Positions 1-8,048 of a DNA stretch of 64,000 nt are shown piece by piece. The position numbers and the translations under genes were made by a program. The notes under the pieces are model-generated. The model was not told the DNA's origin and did no database searches. It was given only the letters and a program-made list of their open reading frames with translations. This stretch comes from UBA7067 sp051880615 (lineage in GTDB: Bacteria; Bacillota; Clostridia; Oscillospirales; Acutalibacteraceae), in contig JBJEOH010000028.1 of NCBI GenBank assembly GCA_051880615.1, positions 1-64,000 on the forward strand, read 5' to 3'. Numbering within the stretch: position 1 is the stretch's first letter; every line of letters begins with the position of its first letter.

Positions 1-131
1 AGTTTGAGACACATATAATGTATTAAATGTTGGCCTTACATATTGTTTCATAACCCTTTTTAGAGTTTAGTGCATCAGATTAGCGGCATTTTATACTTGA
101 CAGACACCGCCAAAATATAAACTCATAAAAT

Positions 132-725
132 TTAAAGTAATAACAAAAACTTTTCTTTAATTTTCCCCAACACTACTACAAATACGCTCATATATATTGC
201 CAAAACTATTGAATAACTCATATTATTAATTCCAAACATAAACAATACGGCTGAAAGTATGAGTAAAGCGAAAGAAATTAAGATGGTTACCTTTTTGTAA
301 AGCCTTTTTTCTTTATCACAAAGCGGTTTAGCATCAGTATCTGAAGGCGACAAAAATCCAATAATAATTGTGCAAACCAAGCCTAACACTTCAATTAAAA
401 AATCAATAATAATATTATCGAACAGAAGTACCCATTTCATTAGACCGAGTATCAAAAGTGTTGAAATTACAGAAGCAAGAAAACATCTTAATTGAGTATT
501 AGCATGGTAACCGCCGGCAAATTTGCGTATTACAATATAGGCAAAATAGAAAACCAGACTTTCAATCAATAAATTGAAACACAAACCTAATATCATAACA
601 GTTGCAATATGTATTAATGATGATAAAATAATATTTAAAGCATATTTGTAAATTTCTTTATCTTCGTTTTTTATGATGTCGTTTGAAACAAAAAACTCTA
701 TAAATTTTGAGCCGATCTTTTCCAT
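132..725 (-). CDS. agrB: AgrB-like peptide-processing membrane protease
   Basis: AgrB cleaves the AgrD precursor and helps form and export a cyclic thiolactone signal peptide. The 197-residue length is normal for the family. After a charged N-terminus there are several hydrophobic membrane segments. The family catalytic histidine sits in the segment RKFAGGYHAN (about residues 67-76), and the conserved cysteine follows shortly in TQLRCFLAS. The ATG at 725 overlaps the agrD stop by one base (TAATG), so the two are translationally coupled. No membrane insertion data are available, so topology is inferred. Family assignment is secure from the GGYHA motif, length and adjacency to agrD and a sensor/regulator pair. 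Confidence 0.93.
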   Translation of the reverse strand: MEKIGSKFIEFFVSNDIIKNEDKEIYKYALNIILSSLIHIATVMILGLCFNLLIESLVFYFAYIVIRKFAGGYHANTQLRCFLASVISTLLILGLMKWVLLFDNIIIDFLIEVLGLVCTIIIGFLSPSDTDAKPLCDKEKRLYKKVTILISFALLILSAVLFMFGINNMSYSIVLAIYMSVFVVVLGKIKEKFLLLL

Positions 726-880
726 TATTTTATCTTTTTATATTCGTCTAGTTTTGCCGGAGCCTTAGGCTGATACATTACAAAACAAGTGGATGAATTA
801 GCATTTATTGAGAGCGCTAATGTAAAACAAGCAATAATTGCAGGTGAAATTTTGCAGATAATGGTTTTAATTGTCTTCAT
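725..880 (-). CDS. agrD: AgrD-like autoinducing peptide precursor
   Basis: This 51-residue precursor has the three AgrD parts: an amphipathic, basic N-terminus (MKTIKTIICKISPAII), a central segment containing Cys, and an acidic/proline tail. The core reads SSTCFVMYQPKAPAKL. By analogy with clostridial AgrD proteins, where a five-residue Cys-to-aromatic ring is followed by QPKxP, the predicted signal ring is C-F-V-M-Y with a short Ser/Thr tail. The ATG at 880 is preceded by a strong AAAAGGAGG site (891-899). A longer upstream reading frame exists, but it has no comparable binding site and the AgrD N-terminus begins here. The exact ring and tail are inferred. Confidence 0.9.
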   Translation of the reverse strand: MKTIKTIICKISPAIIACFTLALSINANSSTCFVMYQPKAPAKLDEYKKIK

Positions 881-929
881 AGTATTATTTCCTCCTTTTG
901 TTGAGGTTTTAACACATATTAAAAATAAA

Positions 930-957
930 AACATAATTTTTGCAAAAATGATGTCAA
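930..957 (-). promoter_or_regulatory. Candidate promoter of agrDB
   Basis: On the minus strand a TTGACA box (957-952) is followed after 16 bases by TATGTT (935-930), about 50 bases upstream of the agrD start. It lies in the divergent gap between agrD and the regulator gene, where a LytTR regulator would be expected to act. I could not identify LytTR direct repeats with confidence. Confidence 0.5.
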
Positions 958-1080
958 TTCCGTTCAAAGTGATGTATTTTTCTAATTATTTCGTCAAAAA
1001 TTAAAAATTCAAACCTAAAACAATGATATTTTTTGCAATATATGTTATAATTATGGCATAATTCACGGGAGGTTTTCCTT

Positions 1081-1788
1081 TTGAAAGTATTGATTTGTGA
1101 CGATGATAAATATATTGTCGAAGAAATAAAAAATAATCTGAACACATTTACCGATAAACATAAAATAGCTTTTGATATTGATTCATTTTACAGCGGAATC
1201 AATCCGCTGAACAGCAATAACAGATATGATATGGCATTCATTGATATTGAAATGCCGCAGGTAAACGGTCTTACCTTATCCGCACAATTAAAAAAGGTAA
1301 ACTCCAATATAATTATTTTCATAATTACATCGCACGAATCTTATCTTGATGACGCAATGGATTTGGATGTGTTTCGCTATCTTTCAAAGCCTATTGACAA
1401 AGACCGTTTTTTTAGGGCGCTAAATACGGCTATTAATTATTTTCATTCCAATACTCAGATAATAACTCTTGAATATTATGACGAGTATTACTCTGTTTTC
1501 ACAAGCGATATAGTATATGTAACCATTGAAAACAGAAAAGCCGTCATTATAACACGGCAAAAAAAGTATTATACAAATCAAAAACTAAGTTATTGGAAAG
1601 AAAAATTAAAGGGATACGATTATTTTGCACAACCGCATTACAGCTATCTTGTTAATCTGAGGTATGTCTCGGGTTTCAATAAGACTCAGCTTAATATTAA
1701 AATGGATTTAAAAAATGAAATGCTTCCTATATCTCAGAGGTACTATTCAAACTTTAAAAAAGCATATTTTGCATACATAGGGGTATGA
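1081..1788 (+). CDS. LytTR-family response regulator (AgrA-like)
   Basis: This 235-residue two-domain regulator has a receiver domain at about residues 1-120, with the acidic pocket D7-D8-D9, phosphoacceptor D55 (in FIDIEMP) and conserved K103 (LSKP). A LytTR DNA-binding domain follows (about 130-232, including the segment HYSYLVNLRYV). It starts with TTG behind a GGGAGG site at 1067-1072. Its stop overlaps the start of the kinase gene (ATGA). It is divergent from agrDB, and the likely role is to switch on agrDB and target genes when the kinase senses the peptide. This gene order, with regulator before kinase and divergent from agrB/D, differs from the staphylococcal order BDCA. Confidence 0.92.
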   Translation: MKVLICDDDKYIVEEIKNNLNTFTDKHKIAFDIDSFYSGINPLNSNNRYDMAFIDIEMPQVNGLTLSAQLKKVNSNIIIFIITSHESYLDDAMDLDVFRYLSKPIDKDRFFRALNTAINYFHSNTQIITLEYYDEYYSVFTSDIVYVTIENRKAVIITRQKKYYTNQKLSYWKEKLKGYDYFAQPHYSYLVNLRYVSGFNKTQLNIKMDLKNEMLPISQRYYSNFKKAYFAYIGV

Positions 1789-3098
1789 AAATGGTATATA
1801 CAATTTGCTATGCGCTTATTTTTCTTGCAGAAATTCTGATATCACTGTTTTATTTTGAAAACAAATTTGAAAGAAGGATAAGTAAAAAGTTTCTGATAAT
1901 CTCATTTATGGCAGCTTATGTAATTCTGTACTTTGCAAGGCTGATTAATATAACTGTTGTAAATATGATCGTATTTTTTGTCTGCAATTTCTTTTTGCTT
2001 TATCGTTGCTACAAGGCAAAAATAAAGTCCGCAATATTTCATTGCAGTATACTTTTAGTATTTAATGTTACTACAGAATTTGTTGTTATGTTATTCTCAG
2101 CTGCCATACTCGGAACTGAACTACTCGCCTGTCTTGATAATTCGGTAAACCTTATTTTTCAATCAACCATCAGCAAACTGCTTTACTTTTTTTCAATGTA
2201 TATACTATCAAAGGCATCTTCAAATGAGCGACGTAAAGAAAGTCCTGCTGCGTCGCTTATACTGTTTCTTCTGCCGATATCAAGTACTTTGATTATATAT
2301 GCAATACTATATGCACTTGCAGAATATGAATTAGGACAAGTCTTTTTAACCTTGCTTTTAATCGGCATAGTGGTATTGCTTTTTTCAAATATAGCGGTGT
2401 TCTGGGTTTATGAATTCACTCTGAAAACTCAGAGCCGCAATATGGAATTGGAATATGAACGGCAAAAGGAAAAATCTGCGGCTGAATATTATGATTTACT
2501 CAATGAGCAGAATGAAAACTCAAGAATTGTTATGCACGACATAAAACGGCATTTAAACGCGATTAAAAGTATAGCCAAGGACAAGGTTGTTACCGAGTAC
2601 ATAGACAATTTTATTGAAGACTTCAGTATAAACAAATCCGTTGATTATTGTAACAATCCTATGGTTAATTCTATAGTCAACAGGTATAAATCTGTGTGCG
2701 ACAGGCTTGGGGTGAAGATGAATATTGACATCAGAAGGGCCGATTTTGGTTTCATGAACCAACCCGACATAACTGCTCTGCTTGACAATCTGCTTGAAAA
2801 CGCAGTCGAAGCGGCAGAAAATACAGAAAACGGATTTATAGATTTTTCGGCGTTTGTACGCAAAAATAAATATCTGTCAATACAGCTTACAAACTCTGTA
2901 AAGAATATTATAGCCGTCAAAAACAACCGAATAGCATCGTCCAAAAAATCAGGCTCAATACACGGAACAGGACTAAAAAGCATTCAAAGGGTTGTAAAAA
3001 AATATGACGGTGAAATAAATATGTGTTTCAACGAGGGTGATATGACCTTTACATCAAATGTTGTGTTTGAAATTCCTCAACTAAACTATGAATATTGA
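1785..3098 (+). CDS. GHKL sensor histidine kinase (AgrC-like)
   Basis: The N-terminal half (residues 1-220) is a multi-pass membrane sensor domain. A coiled linker leads to the phosphoacceptor motif VMHDIKRHL with His251. A GHKL ATPase domain follows, with the N-box LLDNLLENAVEA and the glycine box IHGTGLKSIQ. This is the AgrC architecture (HPK10 class) at the normal length of about 430 residues. The start ATG overlaps the regulator stop by four bases. It probably detects the cyclic peptide from the adjacent agrD. The sensor part is fast-evolving, so peptide specificity cannot be read from sequence. Confidence 0.92.
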   Translation: MKMVYTICYALIFLAEILISLFYFENKFERRISKKFLIISFMAAYVILYFARLINITVVNMIVFFVCNFFLLYRCYKAKIKSAIFHCSILLVFNVTTEFVVMLFSAAILGTELLACLDNSVNLIFQSTISKLLYFFSMYILSKASSNERRKESPAASLILFLLPISSTLIIYAILYALAEYELGQVFLTLLLIGIVVLLFSNIAVFWVYEFTLKTQSRNMELEYERQKEKSAAEYYDLLNEQNENSRIVMHDIKRHLNAIKSIAKDKVVTEYIDNFIEDFSINKSVDYCNNPMVNSIVNRYKSVCDRLGVKMNIDIRRADFGFMNQPDITALLDNLLENAVEAAENTENGFIDFSAFVRKNKYLSIQLTNSVKNIIAVKNNRIASSKKSGSIHGTGLKSIQRVVKKYDGEINMCFNEGDMTFTSNVVFEIPQLNYEY

Positions 3099-3292
3099 TT
3101 ACAAAAACATTAATAAGACGAGTTTCAACGCCTGATAAAGACAAAGAAAACACTTTAGAAATGACTTCGCTCTACAATAGCGGATTTTCCGATTTCTCTC
3201 CTAATGGTGTATTCAAGATTCACAGAATTATATTTGGTGATGTATATGAATTGGCAGGAAAACACAGAAGTATTAATATTAAGAAGCGTTAA
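3095..3292 (+). pseudogene. Remnant of a Fic/DOC-family gene
   Basis: The open frame ends with the segment IHRIIFGDVYELAGKHRS followed by INIKKR. This matches the helix before the Fic core (consensus IHrxlFxdvYxwAGkxRtvni). The catalytic HPFxxGNGR motif is absent because the frame stops directly afterwards. Upstream the frame runs into the kinase gene and has no proper start or ribosome binding site. I read it as the 5' remnant of a Fic AMPylase, possibly once a toxin. The downstream 500 bases contain no continuation I could recognise. Confidence 0.55.
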
Positions 3293-3798
3293 CCGTTGCT
3301 TTTAGAAAAGAGTGTATAGTATTCTAATTGGTATTGTATTGATAAAGATTTGAAGAGACTGTGCGGTACTGTCTGCAAGTGCAGGCTATGTCCGCAATGC
3401 TTTTGTTATCTGTTATTTTGGCGAGCATTCTGAATATGAACACAACTTAAAATACTTCTTGCCACTATTTATTCTAAGCCGATTTAAGAGTCTGCTGCTA
3501 CAAATATCATCACAGAAGAAAAATCATCCCAGAGATTACAATACTACACCTCATGAGTATATTGAGGATAAATAAAAATCTCTATTCTTTGTTTATTGCG
3601 GTGCAAATTTTGAGTTCTTGATTCCTTTACAATGAATCTTTGTTATGCTATGATATATATAGTAACGAGGAAGTTAAGTTGGCAAGAATTTTCTAATAGC
3701 ATCAATAAAGCATCAAAATGATTTTGATGTTCTGGTAATAGTGCGAAAACGGCTTAAAAATGGCATTGCTATCAGCTTTTTGGAGCTTTCAACAGTCG
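3293..3798. other. Gene-free decayed stretch left of the element
   Basis: No gene is supportable here. The last part has features typical of an old integrated element end: GCATCA repeats (3698-3718) and an inverted pair TTTTGGAGC / GCTCCAAAA (3779-3787 and 3797-3805) that touches the tRNA-Trp remnant. I read the region as leftovers of earlier mobile DNA. Confidence 0.5.
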
Positions 3799-3828
3799 CT
3801 CCAAAACCGCGTGCCGAGGGTTCAAGTC
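3799..3828 (+). pseudogene. tRNA-Trp 3' half, left part (split attachment site)
   Basis: The bases from the anticodon loop CTCCAAA (anticodon CCA) through ACCGC, variable loop, T-stem GAGGG and T-loop TTCAAGT are those of a bacterial tRNA-Trp. The sequence 5' of the anticodon loop does not pair with the anticodon stem, so no complete tRNA exists. The sequence breaks off at 3828 and resumes at 21699. Joined, the T-arm pairs fully (GAGGG with CCTTC, one G-U). Confidence 0.8.
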
Positions 3829-3868
3829 AGCTGACTTCCTATAAGGAACGTACTTTATTCAAAAAAAT

Positions 3869-3904
3869 ACAGAGCAGGTAGTTTTTGCTATCTGCTCTGT
3901 TTTT
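3869..3904 (-). terminator. Bidirectional terminator after the recombinase gene
   Basis: A 13-base stem (ACAGAGCAGGTAG with CTATCTGCTCTGT, one G-T pair) is flanked by an A-run on the left and a T-run on the right. It lies directly downstream of the minus-strand recombinase and just inside the left end of the element. Confidence 0.8.
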
Positions 3905-3931
3905 GCTGTATCTTTTTCAGGTTGTTGTCTT

Positions 3932-5557
3932 TCACCAGAACTTTCCTATATGTGTCAGAAATATGTCAATCTCATATTTCGCTCCGGGGTTATCTTTATC
4001 GTTTTCGTGTATGGTGATTTTGCTTACGAAGGTTCGGAGTATCTCAGGTGTCAGTTCTTCAATGTAGATGTATTTGTTTGCCAAGACAATGAACCTGTCA
4101 ACATTGCTTTCCTCTGTTTTGATTTCATTTATCTGATTTTGCAGTTCGGGTATTTTTGCTTTTAGCTCGTGCAGTTCAGCAGTATAGCTATCGGATAGAA
4201 GTCTGTAATGGTCATCAGGAATTTTACCGAGTGCGTTATCCTCGTACAACTTTCTGAATATTACATTCAACTCATTTTTGCGGTTATTCAGCCTGTCAAG
4301 CTCGGTTATCTTCTGACTGAGCTTTTTTCGGCTTTCCGACAAACTTCTTTGACTGATGCACTCAACAAACTTGTCCTTTTCATTGACCGCATAATAAATT
4401 GCCTGATTGATTTCCTCCCTGACAATTTCATCTAATACAATCTCACGGATTCGGTGCGGTAATACACAATCGCCGTCCTTGTGTCTGCGGTAGGAACTGC
4501 ACATAAAGTAATAGCTTTTGGGCTTTGGTTTGTTTCCGCTGTTGTAAGTCAACCTTGATCCACAGTCTGCACAGTAGAGAAGTCCGCTGTACTTATTGAT
4601 ATTACCTGACTTTGTAATTCTCTTTCTGCCCTCACGAACTTTTTGAACAATATTCCAGGTTTCCTTGTCGATTATAGCTTCGTGAGTATTTTCAAATCTG
4701 AATTGATTTTCTATAGGTACTTGCTTCTTTTTCTTATCCTTGTAAGATAGCGTTGTAGTTTTGCAATTTACTGTATGCCCGAGGTACACCTCATTTTCAA
4801 GCATACCGACAATAGTTTTTGTCGCCCAACTGTATCGGTCTGTAATATCGGTTTTCTGAATGATAACTCCGTCATTTTCATAGCGGTACACCGATGGTCT
4901 TGGAATTTTCTTTTCGGCGAGAACCTTTGCAATATTCCTTGGCCCCATTCCTGTGGCACAGAGTTGGAATATCAGTTTCACATTCTTTGCAGTTTCTTCA
5001 TTGATAATCAGATGTCCTTTTCTGTCTGGATCTTTCTTGTAACCATAGGGAATATGCGAACCGATTCTTTCTCCTCGTTCTGCTTTAGACTTGATAACCG
5101 CCCTGATCTTTTTGCTTGTATCTCGTGCAAACCATTCATTGAACAGATTTTTGAAAGGAGCAAGCTGATTTGACGAACTGTTCATATCATTGCTGTCGTA
5201 GTTATCGTTGACGGCTATGTAACGAACATCTCTGTGCGGAAACTCCATTTCAATATAATTACCAACGCTTATGTAGTTTCTGCCAAGCCTTGATAAGTCC
5301 TTGGTTATTAGTGTTTCAACCTTATTTTCTTCAATAAGATTCAGTATTTTCTGAAATGCAGGGCGGTCAAAGAACACTCCCGAATATCCGTCATCAACAA
5401 AAACCTCAATATTTCTGAACCCGTTTTCAATTGCATATTTCGTAAGCATTGTCTTCTGATTTTCTATGCTGTTGCTGTCGCCCTGTTTCTCATCCTCCTG
5501 AGAGAGTCTGCAATAGAGAGCTGTGATTTTTTCTTCTGTTGTAATTAAATTATCCAT
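3932..5557 (-). CDS. Large serine recombinase
   Basis: This 541-residue site-specific recombinase would integrate and excise the element. The N-terminal resolvase domain starts ALYCRLSQED, with nucleophile Ser19, and continues through VDDGYSG and the arginine-rich DLSRLGRNY. A recombinase domain (about 165-270) with IPYGYKKD follows. A zinc ribbon has the cysteine pair YCADCG and a distal FMCSSYR...GDC. The C-terminus is a long coiled coil. Length and motifs fit the TndX/TnpX group. It starts at ATG 5557 behind GGAGGAG, is the leftmost gene, and reads toward the left end, a usual position for such integrases. Confidence 0.95.
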   Translation of the reverse strand: MDNLITTEEKITALYCRLSQEDEKQGDSNSIENQKTMLTKYAIENGFRNIEVFVDDGYSGVFFDRPAFQKILNLIEENKVETLITKDLSRLGRNYISVGNYIEMEFPHRDVRYIAVNDNYDSNDMNSSSNQLAPFKNLFNEWFARDTSKKIRAVIKSKAERGERIGSHIPYGYKKDPDRKGHLIINEETAKNVKLIFQLCATGMGPRNIAKVLAEKKIPRPSVYRYENDGVIIQKTDITDRYSWATKTIVGMLENEVYLGHTVNCKTTTLSYKDKKKKQVPIENQFRFENTHEAIIDKETWNIVQKVREGRKRITKSGNINKYSGLLYCADCGSRLTYNSGNKPKPKSYYFMCSSYRRHKDGDCVLPHRIREIVLDEIVREEINQAIYYAVNEKDKFVECISQRSLSESRKKLSQKITELDRLNNRKNELNVIFRKLYEDNALGKIPDDHYRLLSDSYTAELHELKAKIPELQNQINEIKTEESNVDRFIVLANKYIYIEELTPEILRTFVSKITIHENDKDNPGAKYEIDIFLTHIGKFW

Positions 5558-5653
5558 TTCTCCTCCTTGTCTGTATCAAACCGCTTTAGAGTAATTTTTT
5601 GCAACGCAATCATACTCCTAAGCAGTTTGAATATCCAGACCAAATTTCAAATA

Positions 5654-5893
5654 TTAAGATACTTTTTCAATTTCCTGCATCATAAGATATTTCAAGTTAT
5701 CCTCTGCCGTTCTATTGGAATTCATATCAAAGATTGAGTTGACTGAGTATGTAACTCCGTTTATCTTGTAATCTTTGTGTGAAATCATTTTGTTATCTTC
5801 TACAATAACCATTCTGCTCCGTTTCAGATGACCGGCTACCGCAGAGTTATAATTTTCTTCTTTTGGAATTCTGAAGTCATTGATATCTTTCAT
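5654..5893 (-). CDS. Small TnpW-like transposon protein
   Basis: This 79-residue protein has no enzymatic motif. Its C-terminal half (VTYSVNSIFDMNSNRTAED, then NLKYLMMQEIEK) resembles small proteins annotated as TnpW in Tn4451-like elements, which have a short beta segment then a helix ending in a conserved acidic/lysine tail. It starts behind CGGAGGT and lies between the relaxase and the recombinase, the usual place. Its function in the family is not established. Assignment is from pattern and context only. Confidence 0.55.
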   Translation of the reverse strand: MKDINDFRIPKEENYNSAVAGHLKRSRMVIVEDNKMISHKDYKINGVTYSVNSIFDMNSNRTAEDNLKYLMMQEIEKVS

Positions 5894-5914
5894 TAAACCT
5901 CCGTTCTGATGAAG

Positions 5915-7381
5915 CTACATATTCAGATTAAATCCCGTTTCTTCATCTTCATATTCAATATTTTCTTCTTTTGATATTGCACCTGCAATCACACCTGCTG
6001 TAATACCAAGCAAAGTACCAATATCACTTCCGTTCTGCTCGGCTTCAATCCGCTTTCTGCGTTCTTCTTCATCCTCCAACTCATCATCAATCATCCGAGA
6101 AAGTGATTCAGCAAGAGAGTTGATACCGCCGAGGACAGTATGGTTATCGCTATCCATTTTAGAGTTGTCAGGAGTGTTGACTTCTTCACCTGTGACGCTA
6201 TTGCCGATTCCAACTCCTGACCTTGTTGCAAGGTATTGTTCAAAAACTCTTCTTGACTCTTCCCAGCCTGTTGGATAGATTCGGTCATCTGAGTTTGGAC
6301 TGACCTGATTTCTTTCAGAGTCTGTTCCGAAATTTTCTTCAGCTCCGTCTGACAATTCTTCAAGCTTGTTTCCATATACTCCTGTTCGATTTCTAAAATC
6401 TGTTTCAGATAATCTGTCATCTGTTCTGTATTCGGAATGTTTGAAATTCGGTTGTACAGCTCCGGCTGAAACGTTATTGCTGTTCTCAACAGACAGAGTT
6501 CTTCCTCTCTGACCTGAGACGGAATCGAAATGACTTTTGTTTCTCCAGAGAGCAATTCTATCGCCGTCAATGAATTGCTGTTCCTCTGTTTTAGACTTTC
6601 CAAAATATTGTTCTTGCCTGTATCTGAATTCATTTTCCATACTTCCTTTCAAATATTTGTCGTTGTGCAGTTTAATATCTCTGCACTTCATTTTGTTTGG
6701 ACATTGATAGGTGATGTATTTTCTGTCGTCTGTCCAGGTTATTGAGTAACCCATAATTGACATTGCGTTTATGAAATCTTCCTTGCTTCCGCTTATGTTC
6801 ATAGCTTTGTCTATGTCGTTCATCAGTTTAAATTTCCAGCTCTGACCTTTGACTGCGGTGCGGTATTCTCTTGTAGAGATTTTCATACCGTCTTTTCTGT
6901 AAGGTTCAAGAGTTGAAAGATTATGCTGTCTGCATATCTCATCGCTCAAGGCTCGTAATGAATTAAGCGTGTTTGGATTCTGTCGAAGCTTTTTACCGTT
7001 TTCAAAACTAACAGAGTTGATTACAAAGTGAGAATGAATATGCTGTGCATCACAATGAGTTGCAACTAAAACTTCATAACCTGTCCACGCTCTCTCGGCA
7101 AACTCTAATGCAACCTCATGAGCTTTCTGCGAAGTAATATTTTCTTCGGGTGAGAATGATTGAACGTACTGATAGAAATTCATACCATCAGTCTTTTTAT
7201 ATGATTTCTTTGTTGTGAGAAATTCTGAAAAAGCATTCTCACCTTCACAATTAATTCCGCTGACAAGTCTTTGATTTGAAATCTCATCATAGACTTTCTT
7301 ATCCTGACAACAGTAATCAATTACTCCTTTCATAGCACTGATTGATTGCTTTGACTCACGAATATATGTCACGGTCGCCAT
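5915..7381 (-). CDS. Relaxase (MobP-type mobilization nuclease)
   Basis: Relaxases nick the transfer origin and pilot the strand. The N-terminal 250 residues form the relaxase domain. The metal-binding histidine triad is clear in HIHSHFVINS (about residues 114-123), and a tyrosine-rich N-terminus holds the candidate nicking Tyr. The C-terminal 230 residues are low in hydrophobics and look disordered, ending in an acidic segment. That is where another gene is nested in a different frame. I chose ATG 7381, which overlaps the mobC stop (TGATG) behind GGAGG at 7391-7395. A GTG one codon earlier is possible. Confidence 0.93.
   Translation of the reverse strand: MATVTYIRESKQSISAMKGVIDYCCQDKKVYDEISNQRLVSGINCEGENAFSEFLTTKKSYKKTDGMNFYQYVQSFSPEENITSQKAHEVALEFAERAWTGYEVLVATHCDAQHIHSHFVINSVSFENGKKLRQNPNTLNSLRALSDEICRQHNLSTLEPYRKDGMKISTREYRTAVKGQSWKFKLMNDIDKAMNISGSKEDFINAMSIMGYSITWTDDRKYITYQCPNKMKCRDIKLHNDKYLKGSMENEFRYRQEQYFGKSKTEEQQFIDGDRIALWRNKSHFDSVSGQRGRTLSVENSNNVSAGAVQPNFKHSEYRTDDRLSETDFRNRTGVYGNKLEELSDGAEENFGTDSERNQVSPNSDDRIYPTGWEESRRVFEQYLATRSGVGIGNSVTGEEVNTPDNSKMDSDNHTVLGGINSLAESLSRMIDDELEDEEERRKRIEAEQNGSDIGTLLGITAGVIAGAISKEENIEYEDEETGFNLNM
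6091..6633 (-). CDS. Coiled-coil protein with C-terminal membrane anchor, nested in relaxase gene
   Basis: This 180-residue protein is encoded wholly inside the relaxase gene in another frame on the same strand. It is not a shadow. It has its own AGGAAG site eight bases before ATG 6633, a compact N-terminal domain (about 15-75), a long heptad-rich Gln/Glu coiled coil (about 80-150) and a single C-terminal membrane helix (LKWIAITILSSAVSTLLL). The overlapping relaxase tail is low-complexity. The layout recalls ColE1/R1162-type mobB genes nested in mobA, whose products stabilise the relaxosome and associate with the membrane. I infer a MobB-like role and cannot claim homology. Confidence 0.8.
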   Translation of the reverse strand: MNSDTGKNNILESLKQRNSNSLTAIELLSGETKVISIPSQVREEELCLLRTAITFQPELYNRISNIPNTEQMTDYLKQILEIEQEYMETSLKNCQTELKKISEQTLKEIRSVQTQMTESIQQAGKSQEEFLNNTLQQGQELESAIASQVKKSTLLTTLKWIAITILSSAVSTLLLNHFLG

Positions 7382-7671
7382 CACTTTTCCTCCGAAAGTT
7401 TTATGATTGCATCATAGATTTTTCTTTGCATAGCAATCATTTCACTAAAGTTGTAGTAACTAAAAGCACTGCTGTTTATCTTTCTTGTTATCTGATTCAG
7501 GTTGTTGCCAATCCTTTTCAGTTCAACAACTTTTATTTCGGTTTGCAATGAAGATTTCAAAATATATTCAGTCAATGTTAATTTGGATTTCTCTGCTTTT
7601 GAAATAATGGCTGACTTTTCAGATTGAGTTAATCTGATGCTTAAAGTTTGATTTCTCTTACGATTTTCTAT
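7381..7671 (-). CDS. mobC: MobC-like relaxosome accessory protein with an ATA start
   Basis: MobC proteins bind near the transfer origin and help the relaxase melt it. The encoded 96 residues follow the family pattern: basic N-terminus ENRKRNQTLSIRLTQSEK, then SKLTLTEYILKS, and the signature ELKRIGNNLNQITRKIN near the middle. The MobC similarity extends upstream of the first TTG (7575) to residue 1 at 7671. There the codon is ATA, nine bases after a perfect GGAGG. No ATG, GTG or TTG occurs in frame between the upstream stop and that point. Either AUA initiates here or an ATG was mutated recently and only the shorter TTG form is made. Confidence 0.85.
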   Translation of the reverse strand: MENRKRNQTLSIRLTQSEKSAIISKAEKSKLTLTEYILKSSLQTEIKVVELKRIGNNLNQITRKINSSAFSYYNFSEMIAMQRKIYDAIIKLSEEK

Positions 7672-7680
7672 TTTTATGCA

Positions 7681-7790
7681 CCTCCGTATTAAAGTGGGTC
7701 CGGGCTTCGCTCGGTTTTATGTGTTCGGCGGACAGCCGGGCGCTCTGCTTGCCCCGGACAAGTCCGGGAAATGTAGCCCAAACCTCTGCT
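7681..7790. other. Candidate origin of transfer (oriT)
   Basis: The stretch directly upstream of mobC is much richer in G and C than anything nearby. It contains a perfect hairpin CCCGGAC-AA-GTCCGGG (7753-7768) and further CCGGG motifs around it. An inverted repeat immediately upstream of mobC and relaxase genes is where mobilizable elements usually keep oriT. The nick site cannot be read from sequence. The open frames over it on both strands look like composition artefacts. Confidence 0.55.
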
Positions 7791-8048
7791 TCTAAAATCA
7801 AATTTCAATTCTGCCGTAAATTCGCCCAAATTTCGATTTTTACATATAGTTGGGTAACTTTGTCGCCCTCTGCAAAACAATCGCACAAATCGACTCACGT
7901 TGGCTGACACGGCTTTTTCTGTGATGTGACGATATGACGATATTTTCTACCCAAGCTTTCCGTGACGATACTGTCATCAATCAAAAGACAGTGTTAATCA
8001 GCATTTTGGATAAGTTGCAAGTTGAATTTCAATTGGGGAATTTAATCG
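7791..8048. other. Gene-free spacer between oriT and repA
   Basis: No gene is supported. The only notable points are scattered short CGATAT/GTCATA repeats around 7925-7975 and 8040-8065 (for example GACGATATGACGATAT), which straddle the end of the RepA-like gene. They could be binding sites. Confidence 0.3.

Noticed and set aside
3293..3580. Continuation of the Fic gene downstream of the remnant
   Set aside because: I looked for the HPFxxGNGR core in all plus-strand frames and did not find it.
3885..5173. Plus-strand open frames across the serine recombinase gene
   Set aside because: They are antisense to a fully supported 541-residue gene and have no recognisable domains.
7689..7910. Overlapping open frames on both strands in the GC-rich island
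   Set aside because: They lack ribosome binding sites and coding texture. High GC simply removes stop codons here.
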